A stretch of DNA of 53,506 bases from Bacillus sp. 123MFChir2 (GTDB lineage Bacteria > Bacillota > Bacilli > Bacillales > Bacillaceae_G): positions 1-53,506 of the forward strand of contig NZ_KB910953.1 of NCBI RefSeq assembly GCF_000383235.1, written 5' to 3'. Under the pieces are notes generated by a model. That model saw only the letters and a list, made by a program, of their open reading frames with translations. It did no database searches and was not told where the DNA came from. Numbering within the stretch: position 1 is the first letter of the stretch; the number at the start of each line of letters is the position of its first letter. Positions 27,684-36,699 of the stretch are shown piece after piece. The position numbers and the translations under genes were made by a program.

Positions 27684-27926
27684 TTGTCTAGCTTCAGTGG
27701 CTAGAATGTTCGGTGGCTTCGCTTCTTCCTGTGAGGTAAAAAACACCTCTACGTCAGAAGCTCCATCCCCCTCACATTCTGAACGAGCCACTTCCGCTCT
27801 TCTTTGTTGTCTAGCTCTAGCGGCTAGAATCTCCGGCCGTTTCCCCCCCCTCGGCCGAGGCAAAAAGCGCCTCTCCGCCCTGTGCGTGGGCGTCCTGCGA
27901 TTCTGAGTGAACCGCTTCCGCTTTTC
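27684..27926 (+). repeat. Two tandem copies of a GC-rich repeat (family R4)
   Basis: Unit 1 (27684-27803) and unit 2 (27807-27926) both begin TTGTCTAGCT, continue GTGGCTAGAAT / GCGGCTAGAAT, contain a hairpin (GGTAAAAAACACC in unit 1, CCTCGGCCGAGG in unit 2) and end with GAACGAGCCACTTCCGCT / GTGAACCGCTTCCGCT. The GC content is clearly above the surroundings. This 'TTGTCTAGCTCCAGCGGCTAG' type is frequent in Bacillaceae. Open frames across it on both strands are not genes. Confidence 0.8.
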
Positions 27927-27950
27927 TTAAGAAGTTAGGAGGGAGATAAA

Positions 27951-28033
27951 CTGCCCATAAAAGCCCGATTGGTTAGGGCTAATAGTCAGTGGGGGATGAA
28001 GAAAACTCCCACTGATTAAAGTTTCACTTTATA
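27951..28033 (+). repeat. Dispersed repeat family R2, copy d (best copy)
   Basis: AAAAGCCCGATTGGTTAGGG, a CAGTGGG/CCCACTG hairpin around GGATGAAGAAAACT, then TTAAAGTTTCACTTTAT. It is the fullest R2 copy in the window and resembles what I remember of the B. cereus bcr1 element, but I cannot confirm the name. Confidence 0.65.
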
Positions 28034-28309
28034 TGGTAATTATGTTCAAAAACGAACAAACTTAGCTAGATGGAAGTATACAAAATTAAAAATAGAGGGT
28101 CAACTGAAAGAAAAGTGTGACATTTTATAGAATAATAATAAAATGATGATATTTATGCATAATGATGAAAAAAAGAGAAGAAATTCCTTGAGAATATAAG
28201 GAAAATGTGAATATAACTTTCATAGTAAAAAAATATTTTTTAATAGTAAATGAAGTGAAATATAAATAAAGTAACCATATAAATACAAATTGAAAAAAAC
28301 GATATAAAA
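28034..28309. other. AT-rich gap between repeats
   Basis: Very AT-rich, no reading frame with a start signal, no clear hairpins. Confidence 0.5.
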
Positions 28310-28420
28310 CCCTCTTTTTTTAGGTTGGCGAGAGGGTCTGGCCGTGCGTAGAAGCGGTCAGTTCCTGTTTCTGCCACGTGCAAGGGTTAAAACAAATGGA
28401 TGAAGCGAGTGGAGGTTATG
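28310..28420 (-). repeat. Dispersed repeat family R1, copy c
   Basis: On the plus strand it reads GGTTGGCGAGAGGGTCTGGCC, GTGCGTAGAAGCGGTCAG and CTGCCACGTGCAAGGG, the reverse of copy a. Ends with a GAAGCGAGTGGAGG tail shared with copy d. Confidence 0.8.
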
Positions 28421-28587
28421 TTTTTGTATGACAGTAATTGATATGTTGCAAAATCAAAAAGGACTTATATGTAGATATGCAGAATAAGATTTTGATATAT
28501 TCATAGTGATAATAGTATGTTCACGAATTTTTTATGGTATTCGCTCTAGATTTTGTTACAATAAGTTGAGAAGAAAGGAGGCATAAT

Positions 28588-29295
28588 ATGCAAGATATTA
28601 ATATGTTTTTAGCATTTGGAGCAGGTTTTTTGTCGTTCATTTCTCCATGTTGTTTACCGCTCTATCCAGCATTTTTATCATACATAACAGGCATGTCCAT
28701 TTCTGATTTGAAGGAAGAGAATGCAATGCTTCGGAAACGGAGTATGTTGCATACTGCATTTTTCTTAATTGGATTTTCAATAATTTTTATTGCAATCGGT
28801 TTTGGAACAAGCTATGTCGGGAAGTTTTTTGTAGATTATCAAAATTTAATTCGTCAATTAGGAGCAATTTTTATTGTTGGTTTCGGCCTTGTTATAACAG
28901 GAGTGTTTAAACCGACATTTTTAATGCAAGATCGCAAAATTACATTTAAAAGCAGACCGAGTGGCTATTTGGGCTCTACCTTAATTGGGATTGCATTTGC
29001 TGCCGGATGGACGCCTTGTACAGGGCCGATTTTAGTATCGGTTATTGCGCTTGCTGCAACAAATCCGCAATCGGCGATGTTATATATGATTGCTTACATA
29101 CTTGGTTTTGCAATTCCATTCTTTATTTTATCGTTCTTTATTACAAAGATGACGTGGATTAAAAAACATAGTGCAACGTTCGTTACAATCGGTGGTTATA
29201 TTATGATTGCGATGGGAGTATTACTATATTTTAATGGACTTACAAAAATTACAATCTTCTTTTCAAATTTATTTGGTGGATTTAAAGGATTTTAG
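28588..29295 (+). CDS. ccdA: CcdA, thiol-disulfide membrane transporter for cytochrome c maturation
   Basis: 235 residues, six membrane segments. The redox Cys pair lies in [11 protein letters not shown] near the N-terminus and GWTPCTGP in segment 4, as in CcdA/DsbD. It moves reducing power from thioredoxin across the membrane for cytochrome c maturation and spore formation. In B. subtilis ccdA follows yneF; here two ABC genes, nudix, lysR, the permease, eamA and repeats lie between. AGAAAGGAGG precedes the ATG. Confidence 0.95.
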   Translation: MQDINMFLAFGAGFLSFISPCCLPLYPAFLSYITGMSISDLKEENAMLRKRSMLHTAFFLIGFSIIFIAIGFGTSYVGKFFVDYQNLIRQLGAIFIVGFGLVITGVFKPTFLMQDRKITFKSRPSGYLGSTLIGIAFAAGWTPCTGPILVSVIALAATNPQSAMLYMIAYILGFAIPFFILSFFITKMTWIKKHSATFVTIGGYIMIAMGVLLYFNGLTKITIFFSNLFGGFKGF

Positions 29296-29385
29296 TTTTT
29301 TTTGTTGAAAAGTTTGGAAATACTAAAAGAAATACATATGATGATACCATATTTTTGATATTTCCAAAACAAAGGATGAGTGCGA

Positions 29386-29892
29386 ATGAATTTAGCTCTT
29401 TTATCAAGTATTATGGCAGTTTGTATGGCTGTTGGAGTCATTTTTATTCGTTTGAAAGCAGCAAAGAAACCAGCAACTTTGAAAAAGATTGTTCTGCCAC
29501 CAATCTTTATGAGTACAGGAGCATGTATGTATCTGCTTCCTGAATTTCGCTTAACACCATCAGAAATAGTAGAAGCAATTATAGTAGGATTAATATTTTC
29601 AATCTTTCTTATTAAAACGTCAAAATTTGAAGTACGTGGACAAGAGATTTATTTAATACGCTCTAAAGCGTTTATCTTTATATTAATCGGCTTACTTGTT
29701 GTTCGTATTGTATTTAAATCATATTTAAGTCAGTCAATTGATGTATGGCAATTAAGCGGAATGTTTTTCTTGCTTGCGTTTGCAATGATTGTATCTTGGC
29801 GCATTGCAATGTTTCGTTCCTTTACAAAATTGCAAAAGGAAATGAAAAAACAAGAAGAGTTTTATAATGAGAAAGATATGAAGTTAACATAA
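29386..29892 (+). CDS. ccdC: CcdC family membrane protein (YneJ)
   Basis: 168 residues with about five membrane segments. MNLALLSSIMAVCMAVGVIFIRLK, the motif LKKIVLPPIFMSTGACMYLL and the C-terminal FVMSWRI-like segment are those of CcdC (YneJ). The response-regulator-like gene found between ccdA and ccdC in B. subtilis (yneI) is absent. ATG 29386 lies 9 bases after AAAGGA; GTG 29380 is an alternative. The function in cytochrome c synthesis is indirect. Confidence 0.88.
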   Translation: MNLALLSSIMAVCMAVGVIFIRLKAAKKPATLKKIVLPPIFMSTGACMYLLPEFRLTPSEIVEAIIVGLIFSIFLIKTSKFEVRGQEIYLIRSKAFIFILIGLLVVRIVFKSYLSQSIDVWQLSGMFFLLAFAMIVSWRIAMFRSFTKLQKEMKKQEEFYNEKDMKLT

Positions 29893-29914
29893 AGAGTGAA
29901 AATCTTATATGTAT

Positions 29915-29952
29915 GAAAAACAGCGTCTAATAGGCGTTGTTTTTTTTTTTTA
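29915..29952 (+). terminator. Terminator after ccdC
   Basis: AACAGCGTC and GGCGTTGTT pair (two G-T pairs) and are followed by 12 or more T. Confidence 0.85.
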
Positions 29953-30085
29953 TGGAATTTTATGTTAATATATCGAGATGAATATTTTAAATTTTTTGGT
30001 TATTTTTAAAAAGGGATATTCTTCTATAAAAAATTTAAATATGGTAATTCGTCTAATTTCGTATGTTATGTAAAGGATGGAGAAA

Positions 30086-31831
30086 ATGGGTGCACACAGA
30101 AAAAGAAATATTACTTTCTTTTGGAAATATGTAAAAAAACAAAAACTTGCCGTATCGCTTCTTTTGTTAATATCAGCGGTTAATATTGGACTTTTGCTCA
30201 TAAATCCTCAAATATCAAGATATTTTATTGATGAGGCAACAAAAGGGAATGGAGGCAAAAATTTAATAGTTGCTACTTTGCTGTTTATTTTATGTGCTTT
30301 TCTAGCACAGTTACTTAGTCTTGTAATCGTTTATATAGGAGAGAAGGTTGCTTGGAAAGCTACGAATGATATACGAACTGATTTAATTACGCATTGTATA
30401 AATTTAGATATGTCATTTCACAAAGAAAATAAACCAGGCGAATTATTAGAAAGAGTAGATGGAGATGTATCAAAATTATTTGATTTATTTTCAAAGATAT
30501 TTTTAAATGTACTAAATAATTTCATACTTTTATTAGGAACTTTAATTATTCTCTTTTATGAAAATGTTCTTATTGGTATAAGTCTTACCATTTTTGCCAT
30601 TTTTGCAATAGTTCTTTTATGGAAGGTAAAGTCAAAGACTGAAAATCATTGGGTAAAATCGAGTGAAGTAAATGCAGAGTTAAGTGGATTTATAGGAGAG
30701 AATATCTCCAGTACAGAAGATATTGCTTCTAGTGGTGCGAGAGAGTATGTGATGGATAATTTTTATAAATTAAACAGGAGAATATTCCCTGTATTTCGGA
30801 AGGCTAGATTAACGTGGGCTACTATGTGGTCAGTAACAATCACAATATTTGCTGTTGGAACGATAATCGCTTTTTCAGTATCTACATATTTATGGACAAA
30901 AGGTGTTATAACAATTGGAACAGCTTACTTAATATTTAATTATACACAGATTTTAAGAAGACCAATTGAGCAAATTAGAGTGAATATTCAAGAATTGCAG
31001 GTGGCAGGGGCAAGTTTTGTGAGAGTAAATGATTTATTTATGACAAAATCATCGCTGAAGTATGGAGAAGAAACATTTGATTCTTCAAAGCCATTACATA
31101 TAAAATTCAATAATGTAGATTTTCAATATAAAGAAGGAATAGATGTATTAAAAGATGTTTCTATTCAAGTAGATGGCGGGAGAACTCTTGGTGTATTAGG
31201 TCATACTGGAAGCGGTAAAACGTCGTTAGCTCGACTTATTGTAAGAATGTATGACATAAAAAGCGGAGAAATATTATTAAATAATAAAAATATAACATTA
31301 ATAAGGGAAGAAGAGATTGTAAAAAATATAGCGTATATAACGCAGGACGTTCAAATATTAACAGCTACAGTTAGAGATAATATAACATTGTTTAAGAAGG
31401 CCATTAAAGATGAAGATATTATAAAAACTATATACGAATTAGGGTTTCAAGATTGGTATGAAAGCTTACCCAATGGATTAGATACTTATCTAGAACTAGG
31501 CAGTAAGAGTTTATCATCTGGAGAAGCTCAGTTATTATCATTTATTAGGGTGTTTCATAAGAATCCAACACTTATTATTTTTGATGAGGCTACATCAAGA
31601 ATGGATTCTGCGACTGAGCAGCTTATTGATAGTGCTCTAGATAAACTTGTAAAGAATAGGACATGCATTATAATTGCACACAGACTGTCGACTCTTAATA
31701 GGGCACAAGATATCTTACTTCTTGAGAATGGTAAAGTAGTCGAATTTGGGGAAAGAAAAACACTTTTAGAAGATGAAAGTACGAAATATCATCAGTTGCT
31801 TCAACGTGGTGTAGAAGAGGTGCTTGTATAA
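30086..31831 (+). CDS. ABC exporter, first subunit (canonical Walker B, degenerate signature)
   Basis: 581 residues: six membrane segments, then Walker A GHTGSGKTS, Walker B TLIIFDEATSRMDS with catalytic Glu, but signature LSSGEAQL. It forms a heterodimer with the next gene. The substrate is unknown, though such pairs next to no enzyme genes usually export drugs or peptides. ATG 30086 is preferred: 30077 lies directly on the AAAGG site. The pair interrupts ccdC and yneK, neighbours in B. subtilis, and is markedly AT-rich. Confidence 0.85.
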   Translation: MGAHRKRNITFFWKYVKKQKLAVSLLLLISAVNIGLLLINPQISRYFIDEATKGNGGKNLIVATLLFILCAFLAQLLSLVIVYIGEKVAWKATNDIRTDLITHCINLDMSFHKENKPGELLERVDGDVSKLFDLFSKIFLNVLNNFILLLGTLIILFYENVLIGISLTIFAIFAIVLLWKVKSKTENHWVKSSEVNAELSGFIGENISSTEDIASSGAREYVMDNFYKLNRRIFPVFRKARLTWATMWSVTITIFAVGTIIAFSVSTYLWTKGVITIGTAYLIFNYTQILRRPIEQIRVNIQELQVAGASFVRVNDLFMTKSSLKYGEETFDSSKPLHIKFNNVDFQYKEGIDVLKDVSIQVDGGRTLGVLGHTGSGKTSLARLIVRMYDIKSGEILLNNKNITLIREEEIVKNIAYITQDVQILTATVRDNITLFKKAIKDEDIIKTIYELGFQDWYESLPNGLDTYLELGSKSLSSGEAQLLSFIRVFHKNPTLIIFDEATSRMDSATEQLIDSALDKLVKNRTCIIIAHRLSTLNRAQDILLLENGKVVEFGERKTLLEDESTKYHQLLQRGVEEVLV

Positions 31832-33621
31832 TGGATCAGAACATAAGAGAGAGTCAATTTTTATGGAGCTTGATCAAATATAAACCAATTCTTTACACAG
31901 TAATTATTTTGATGGAGTTTGTAATAGGAAGTATACCAATTATAGAGGGAATACTTATTAAAGAGTTTTTTGATGTTATTGGTGGGAAAAGTACTTCTAT
32001 ATTTGGTATATATGAGCTAATAGGGCTTATGGGAATAGTCGCATGTTTTCATATATTTATTATGTGGGTATATTTTAACAAAACAGCTACACATGGATTT
32101 TATATAAATACATTACTAAAAAGAAATATGTTAAGTTCCATATTAAAAAAACATGGTGGAAAAGCAATCAAAACCCCTGTAGGAGAAGTTTTAAATTCTT
32201 TTAGGGATGATGTGTCGCAAATTGGAACATGTATTTCTTGGTTACCTACAATAATAGGACAAATGATTCGTGCGTTAGGATCTATTGTTATCTTATTTTT
32301 AATTGATGATAAAATCACTGTATTTGTTTTTATACCTCTTGTGATCGTGATTCTATTAGCTCAGAAGTCTGAAAAAAATATCGAAAAAAATAGGGAAGAA
32401 GGTAGAAAAGCAACTGGAACTGTGAATGCAGCTATAGGAGAAATATTTGAATCTATATTGTTAATTAAATCATCGGGTGCTAAAAAGGATATTATGTTGA
32501 ACTTAGATGAATTAAATCAAAGAAGACATAAGGCGATGATTAAAGATTCTATGTTAACCCAATTAATAGATTCAATATATAATAACGTATCCAATATAGG
32601 GACAGGGGTAATTTTACTTTTGTGTGCAAATTCAATTAGTACCGGTCAATTTACTGTTGGTGATTTTAGTATATTTGTTTACTATTTAGTTTTTATTACT
32701 GATAGCATTGAGTCATTAGGGAATTTTATTGTTTATTTTAAGCAGACGAAAGTCGGATACCGTAACATACTGACTCAAGTTAATATAAGAAAAGAGCCGG
32801 AAATTTTAGTTAAACATAAGGAAATCTTCTTAAAGAATGATCAAGAGCATTTTTCTAATGTAAAGGATGAACAACGTCAGATGACGAGATATGATGAAGA
32901 TCTAGAAAAGGATTTAAAAGTTTTAGAGGTAAAGGGATTGACATATCAATATAGTGGATTGGAAAGTGGAATAAAGAACATAAATTTCACTTTAAAAAAA
33001 GGAGAAATTTTAGTGATTTGTGGACGGACAGGATCAGGAAAGAGTACGCTTATTAAATCACTAATTGGACTTTTACCGATGGATTCTGGAGAAGTATATT
33101 GGAATGGAGAGCAAGTTAATGATGTAAAGCATTTCTTTTCCCCACCAATTAGTGCATATAGCGCACAAGTTCCCAATCTTTTTAGTGACACTGTGAAAAA
33201 TAATATCCTTCTAGGAGTACGGGAAGAAGAGGTAGATTTAGAAACTGCCATAAAATCTGCTGTTTTAGAAAAGGATATTGCTAAATTAGAGAATGGATTA
33301 GATACAATGATAGGATCAAAAGGGACTAAACTATCAGGGGGACAAATTCAAAGGGTCGCAGCTGCACGTATGTTTGTAAGAAATCCGCAACTGCTAGTTT
33401 TTGATGATATTTCCAGTGCACTCGATATAAAAACGGAAACATTATTGTGGACAAGGTTAATTGCTAATAATAAAGCGAGTTGTGTCATTGTATCTAATAG
33501 GAGGATGATTCTTGAAAAGGCAGATCAGATCATTGTTTTAAAGGATGGGATTATAGAAGCTCAAGGCATTTTAGATGAAGTACTACACACTTCTAGTGAA
33601 ATAAAATATATTATAGATTAA
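31831..33621 (+). CDS. ABC exporter, second subunit (degenerate Walker B)
   Basis: 596 residues: six membrane segments, Walker A GRTGSGKST, canonical signature LSGGQIQRVAA, Walker B LLVFDDISSALD, where Asp replaces the catalytic Glu. A hydrophilic linker (about residues 330-360, KHKEIFLKNDQEHFSNVKDE) sits before the ATPase domain. The ATG overlaps the previous stop by one base (TAATG), so translation is coupled. With the partner it gives one active and one degenerate ATP site. Confidence 0.86.
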   Translation: MDQNIRESQFLWSLIKYKPILYTVIILMEFVIGSIPIIEGILIKEFFDVIGGKSTSIFGIYELIGLMGIVACFHIFIMWVYFNKTATHGFYINTLLKRNMLSSILKKHGGKAIKTPVGEVLNSFRDDVSQIGTCISWLPTIIGQMIRALGSIVILFLIDDKITVFVFIPLVIVILLAQKSEKNIEKNREEGRKATGTVNAAIGEIFESILLIKSSGAKKDIMLNLDELNQRRHKAMIKDSMLTQLIDSIYNNVSNIGTGVILLLCANSISTGQFTVGDFSIFVYYLVFITDSIESLGNFIVYFKQTKVGYRNILTQVNIRKEPEILVKHKEIFLKNDQEHFSNVKDEQRQMTRYDEDLEKDLKVLEVKGLTYQYSGLESGIKNINFTLKKGEILVICGRTGSGKSTLIKSLIGLLPMDSGEVYWNGEQVNDVKHFFSPPISAYSAQVPNLFSDTVKNNILLGVREEEVDLETAIKSAVLEKDIAKLENGLDTMIGSKGTKLSGGQIQRVAAARMFVRNPQLLVFDDISSALDIKTETLLWTRLIANNKASCVIVSNRRMILEKADQIIVLKDGIIEAQGILDEVLHTSSEIKYIID

Positions 33622-33628
33622 GTAGTTT

Positions 33629-33672
33629 AATGAAAAAGATTGCCTGTAGAATTGGCAATCTTTTTCATTAAT
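33629..33672 (+). terminator. Terminator after the second ABC pair
   Basis: A perfect 16-bp stem, AATGAAAAAGATTGCC (33629-33644) with 33654-33669. Confidence 0.85.
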
Positions 33673-33683
33673 AAAGTAAAGAA

Positions 33684-33735
33684 TAGATTTATCCCGCTAT
33701 TCGTACATCAAGATTGCGAGGGAAGTGAAGAGATT
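33684..33735 (+). repeat. Dispersed repeat family R5, copy c
   Basis: AGATTTATCCCGCTATTCGT, then diverges (ACATCAAGATTGCGAGGG). It lies at the downstream edge of the ABC insertion between ccdC and yneK. Confidence 0.5.
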
Positions 33736-33747
33736 GGCCTAGGTAAC

Positions 33748-34179
33748 CTATTTTGTAAGCAAAGATCTGTAATTAGAGTAATCAATTTGCTTTTCATTTA
33801 ATTTTTTTATTAAAAATTTATGATCACGCTTTGGAGTTGCTATAATATATCCTTTGATAATTAAATCTTCAGTTATTTTCGGTGCTTTTTCTTCTAAAGC
33901 TAACTCGCCGATTTTACCGGCAATTTTCGATTTTGCAACATCGCGGAAAAGTTCAGGAACTGGACTGACAAGTTCCTCTAATAATTGTTTTTGCTCTTCA
34001 TCCCATAAGTGCCGTGTTTCATTAATATAATGCTCTTCCCAATCTAAAATAGACATACCATCTTCTTTTGGTAATCGTTTTAAGAATTTTCGGAACATGA
34101 AATATCCACCAATGGACATAAGTCCTAGTAAAATTACCGTCCAAATGACAATGAACCAACTGAACCACCCTTCGAGCAA
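33748..34179 (-). CDS. yneK: YneK-like DUF2621 protein
   Basis: 143 residues: one N-terminal membrane segment (WFSWFIVIWTVILLGLMSIGGYFMF), then a charged body with DGMSILDWEEHYINETRHLW and VSPVPELFRDVAKSKIAGKIG, the DUF2621 pattern. In B. subtilis yneK follows yneJ (ccdC), which supports orthology. It starts at TTG, 6 bases after AAAGGAGGG. Function unknown. Confidence 0.88.
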   Translation of the reverse strand: MLEGWFSWFIVIWTVILLGLMSIGGYFMFRKFLKRLPKEDGMSILDWEEHYINETRHLWDEEQKQLLEELVSPVPELFRDVAKSKIAGKIGELALEEKAPKITEDLIIKGYIIATPKRDHKFLIKKLNEKQIDYSNYRSLLTK

Positions 34180-34229
34180 GTAGAACCCTCCTTTATGCTA
34201 TAAATAAGTTAAAAACCCGATAGAAAAAA

Positions 34230-34332
34230 CTCCTTCTTTTTTTAGGGAGGACGAGTGCATAGAAGCGGTCAGGTCCTTCTCCTGCCACATGCGAAGTTTC
34301 AAACAAATGGGCAAGCAAGTAACTGTCATGTT
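34230..34332 (-). repeat. Dispersed repeat family R1, copy d
   Basis: CTTTTTTTAGGGAGGACGAG, GCATAGAAGCGGTCAGG and CCTGCCACATGCGAAGTTTC, reverse of copy a, running on into AAACAAATGGGCAAGCAAGT. Confidence 0.75.
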
Positions 34333-34396
34333 GTTTGAAACGTAGCAGTATTCCTTTACTAGTATTATAAGCAGTGAGATTGATAGAAATCAAGAA

Positions 34397-34419
34397 CGCT
34401 TGGTCATTGTGACCAAGCG
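34397..34419 (-). terminator. Terminator of the minus-strand small gene
   Basis: CGCTTGGTCA and TGACCAAGCG pair around TTG; on the minus strand the stem is followed by TTCTTGATTTCT. Confidence 0.75.
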
Positions 34420-34426
34420 CCCTGAG

Positions 34427-34726
34427 TTAAACGAAATATACTTGTTCAACACATAATATCTCATTATCATCTTCTAAATATTCAATGATAAGCGTGCCAA
34501 CTTTGCGATCTTTGTCATCGGTAGTGAAAATAGAGTAAGAGGTAAAGCGTGCTGCTGATAAGCCGCTAATATGTGTAGGAAGGGCAATGTATTCGTTGTC
34601 TTGAAAGAAAGTCATAAGTTCAATGTCTTCAAGTTGTTTGCGATTTTCAACTGCTAATCCAGTATAACGCTTTTGTAATTGTTTCAATGTTTCGTTCCAT
34701 GATTGTATCTTTGTGTCGTATACCAT
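34427..34726 (-). CDS. Hypothetical protein, 99 residues
   Basis: A soluble acidic protein: MVYDTKIQSWNETLKQLQKRY, then FQDNEYIALPTHISGLSAARF and the C-terminal DDNEILCVEQVYFV. The layout looks like a small alpha/beta domain. I do not recognise it. The ATG has AAGGAG upstream and it ends at a terminator, so it is expressed alone. Confidence 0.7.
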   Translation of the reverse strand: MVYDTKIQSWNETLKQLQKRYTGLAVENRKQLEDIELMTFFQDNEYIALPTHISGLSAARFTSYSIFTTDDKDRKVGTLIIEYLEDDNEILCVEQVYFV

Positions 34727-34814
34727 TGTTCAAACTCCTTACTGTATGTAGTGAAAAGAACATATGTTCCTGTATAGTATACTCCTTTTGAAAGAAAAGG
34801 GAAAGCAAAAAATA

Positions 34815-34842
34815 ATGTAAGCTTGGACTTCCAAGCTTACAT
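34815..34842. terminator. Hairpin in the gap before the racemase gene
   Basis: ATGTAAGCTTGG and CCAAGCTTACAT pair around ACTT. No clear T run; may be a terminator for either direction. Confidence 0.45.
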
Positions 34843-34983
34843 AGCGGAAAAATACGTTCAATATAATCTCTGTTTTTTATTATAAGACAGATAGAAAAAG
34901 GAAACAAGGTGGTAAACGTCTTGCTTATTATTCTAAAAATTCCCTATAATTAATAGGGAAGATTTTTTATAGGGAGGAAAATA

Positions 34984-35676
34984 ATGAAAACAATTGGACT
35001 TATTGGTGGAATGAGCTGGGAATCAACTGTACACTATTATCGGGTTATTAACGAAGAAGTAAAAAGAAAATTAGGAGGATTGCACTCAGCAAAATGCCTA
35101 TTATATAGCGTTGACTTTGACGAAATTGAACGTTATCAATCAAAGGGTAACTGGAAACAAGCTGGTGAAGTATTGGGTGAAGCTGCATGTTCATTAGAAA
35201 AGGGAGGGGCGGATTTTATTGTCATATGCACAAATACGATGCACAAAGTTGTAGATGATATAAAAGCAAAAATAGATATTCCTATTTTACATATCGCTGA
35301 TGCTACAGCTAATGAAGTGAAAAAGGAAGGAATTAGCAAAGTAGGTTTACTTGGAACAAAATATACGATGGAGCAAGAATTTTACAAATCTAAATTAGAA
35401 TCGAACGGTATAAACGTGATTGTTCCAAATGAAAATGATAGAGAAATTGTAAATAAAGTGATTTATGAAGAATTATGTTTAGGAAAAGTGTGTCAAAAAT
35501 CAAGGGATTACTACAAAAAAGTAATTGAGCGTTTAGTTTATAACGGAGCTGAAGGAATTATATTAGGTTGCACAGAAATCGGGTTATTGATAACACAAGA
35601 GGATTCTAACGTTCCATTATTTGATACGACTTTCATACATGCTGTTGAAGCTGTTAATAAATCTTTAGAAAATTGA
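34984..35676 (+). CDS. Aspartate/glutamate racemase family protein (RacX-like)
   Basis: 230 residues. The family start MKTIGLIGGMSWESTVHYYR is present, with the two catalytic Cys in CTNTMH (about 80) and LGCTEI (about 192). These enzymes interconvert L- and D-amino acids without cofactor; RacX-like members act on several amino acids. The RBS GGGAGG is upstream. It heads a three-gene cluster with a short frame and a DJ-1 protein. Confidence 0.9.
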   Translation: MKTIGLIGGMSWESTVHYYRVINEEVKRKLGGLHSAKCLLYSVDFDEIERYQSKGNWKQAGEVLGEAACSLEKGGADFIVICTNTMHKVVDDIKAKIDIPILHIADATANEVKKEGISKVGLLGTKYTMEQEFYKSKLESNGINVIVPNENDREIVNKVIYEELCLGKVCQKSRDYYKKVIERLVYNGAEGIILGCTEIGLLITQEDSNVPLFDTTFIHAVEAVNKSLEN

Positions 35677-35925
35677 GTGAATCCATCGAAAACTATGGAA
35701 ATATCGCATACAGGTTATTTTATATTTAATTGTTTCAAAAGAAGTGCTACAAAAAAAGAATTTGATATAAGACAACGAAGCACATTTGAAGAACAAATGA
35801 AATTAATAGAAATAGAGAAAAGCTGGTATGAACAATTTCCGGTTACGTATTTGAATATAGATGTAAAGTCAGTAGAGGAAGTAGAGTATTGTTCTATAAA
35901 ATGTTTAGAGGAGACTAGGATATGA
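35677..35925 (+). pseudogene. Short frame, probably the remnant C-terminal part of a kinase/NTPase
   Basis: Up to 82 residues starting at GTG directly after the racemase stop, or 76 from ATG 35695; neither has a good ribosome site. The sequence GYFIFNCFKRSATKKEFDIR and KLIEIEKSWYEQFPVTYLN look like the last domain of a P-loop kinase whose Walker A part is missing. It overlaps the next gene by 4 bases (ATGA). Either a decayed gene or a small protein translated by coupling. Confidence 0.45.
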
Positions 35926-36491
35926 GGAAAAAAATACTAGTTTTAATTTATCCTACTTTTGCAGAATTTGAAATTACAATTGCTACTGCTGTTTTGAAAG
36001 ATTCTTATATAGTTGAAACAGTTGGATTAACAAAAGAGATTGTTGAAAGTGAAATAGGGTTACAAGTACAACCACATTATGAGTTAAGTGAGATATGTGT
36101 AGATGATTATGAAGGAATTATTATTCCAGGTGGCGATTTAGTACACGTAAAAGATTCCGAAGTATTATTTGAACTCGTACGTCAAATGCATAAAAAAGAG
36201 AAGCTAATTGCTGCGATATGCGGAGGACCATTTGTATTAGCAGTTGCTGGTATTCTACAGTATGTACCGTATACAGTCACATTAGATTATAGAAAGTTAG
36301 ATTGTTTTTCTAAAACTCATTTTGCATACGAAGGTATAGTTCATCATAAAAACATTATTACAGCGCAAGGACACGCATTTGTTGACTTTGGACTTGTCAT
36401 AGCTGAATATTGCGGGGTATATACAGAACATAAATCCAACTTTTATCGCGGGAAAAGAAACGTAATGATGGAAAGTATGTTGAAAGAATAA
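35922..36491 (+). CDS. DJ-1/PfpI family protein
   Basis: 189 residues. The nucleophile elbow AAICGGPFVLA (Cys about 101), the early Glu in FAEFEI, and the domain IIIPGGDLVHV are typical of the DJ-1/PfpI family, which contains proteases, glyoxalases and chaperones. Role unknown. It overlaps the preceding short frame by ATGA. Confidence 0.9.
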   Translation: MRKKILVLIYPTFAEFEITIATAVLKDSYIVETVGLTKEIVESEIGLQVQPHYELSEICVDDYEGIIIPGGDLVHVKDSEVLFELVRQMHKKEKLIAAICGGPFVLAVAGILQYVPYTVTLDYRKLDCFSKTHFAYEGIVHHKNIITAQGHAFVDFGLVIAEYCGVYTEHKSNFYRGKRNVMMESMLKE

Positions 36492-36509
36492 TAGATTGAC
36501 GGAAAAAAG

Positions 36510-36540
36510 AAAGCTGTCTTTTTCTAAAAGAGGCAGCTTT
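36510..36540 (+). terminator. Hairpin after the DJ-1 gene
   Basis: AAAGCTGTC pairs with GGCAGCTTT (one G-T pair), with TTTT and AAAA extending the stem inward. The T run is weak. Confidence 0.55.
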
Positions 36541-36561
36541 GCTAGTGTAGAACAATTTTAA

Positions 36562-36639
36562 TTATTTCTTGCAACGATAAATCGTCACAGCCTTCGGATC
36601 GCGCCATATACCGTTATGATGTAATTTTACTATATAAAT
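36562..36639 (-). pseudogene. Possible gene-end remnant
   Basis: On the minus strand a 25-residue frame, KLHHNGIWRDPKAVTIYRCKK at its end, stops at TAA (36562-36564) and is preceded by a stop at 36640-36642. The composition is protein-like, as if it were the C-terminus of a lost gene. I do not recognise it. Confidence 0.25.
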
Positions 36640-36699
36640 CTATCTTGATTTTTCAATGTGAAGATTGCTGCTATACAGAATAGAAGGAATCTGTACTTG

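Noticed and set aside
27672-27906. Open frames on both strands in the R4 repeats
   Set aside because: Arise from GC-rich repeated DNA; they match each other in opposite strands, not a protein family.
27684-27926. CRISPR-like array
   Set aside because: Only two long units with inner similarity, no short direct repeats with unique spacers, and no cas genes.
29355-29543. 62-residue frame overlapping the ccdC start
   Set aside because: Out-of-frame shadow of ccdC without a ribosome site.
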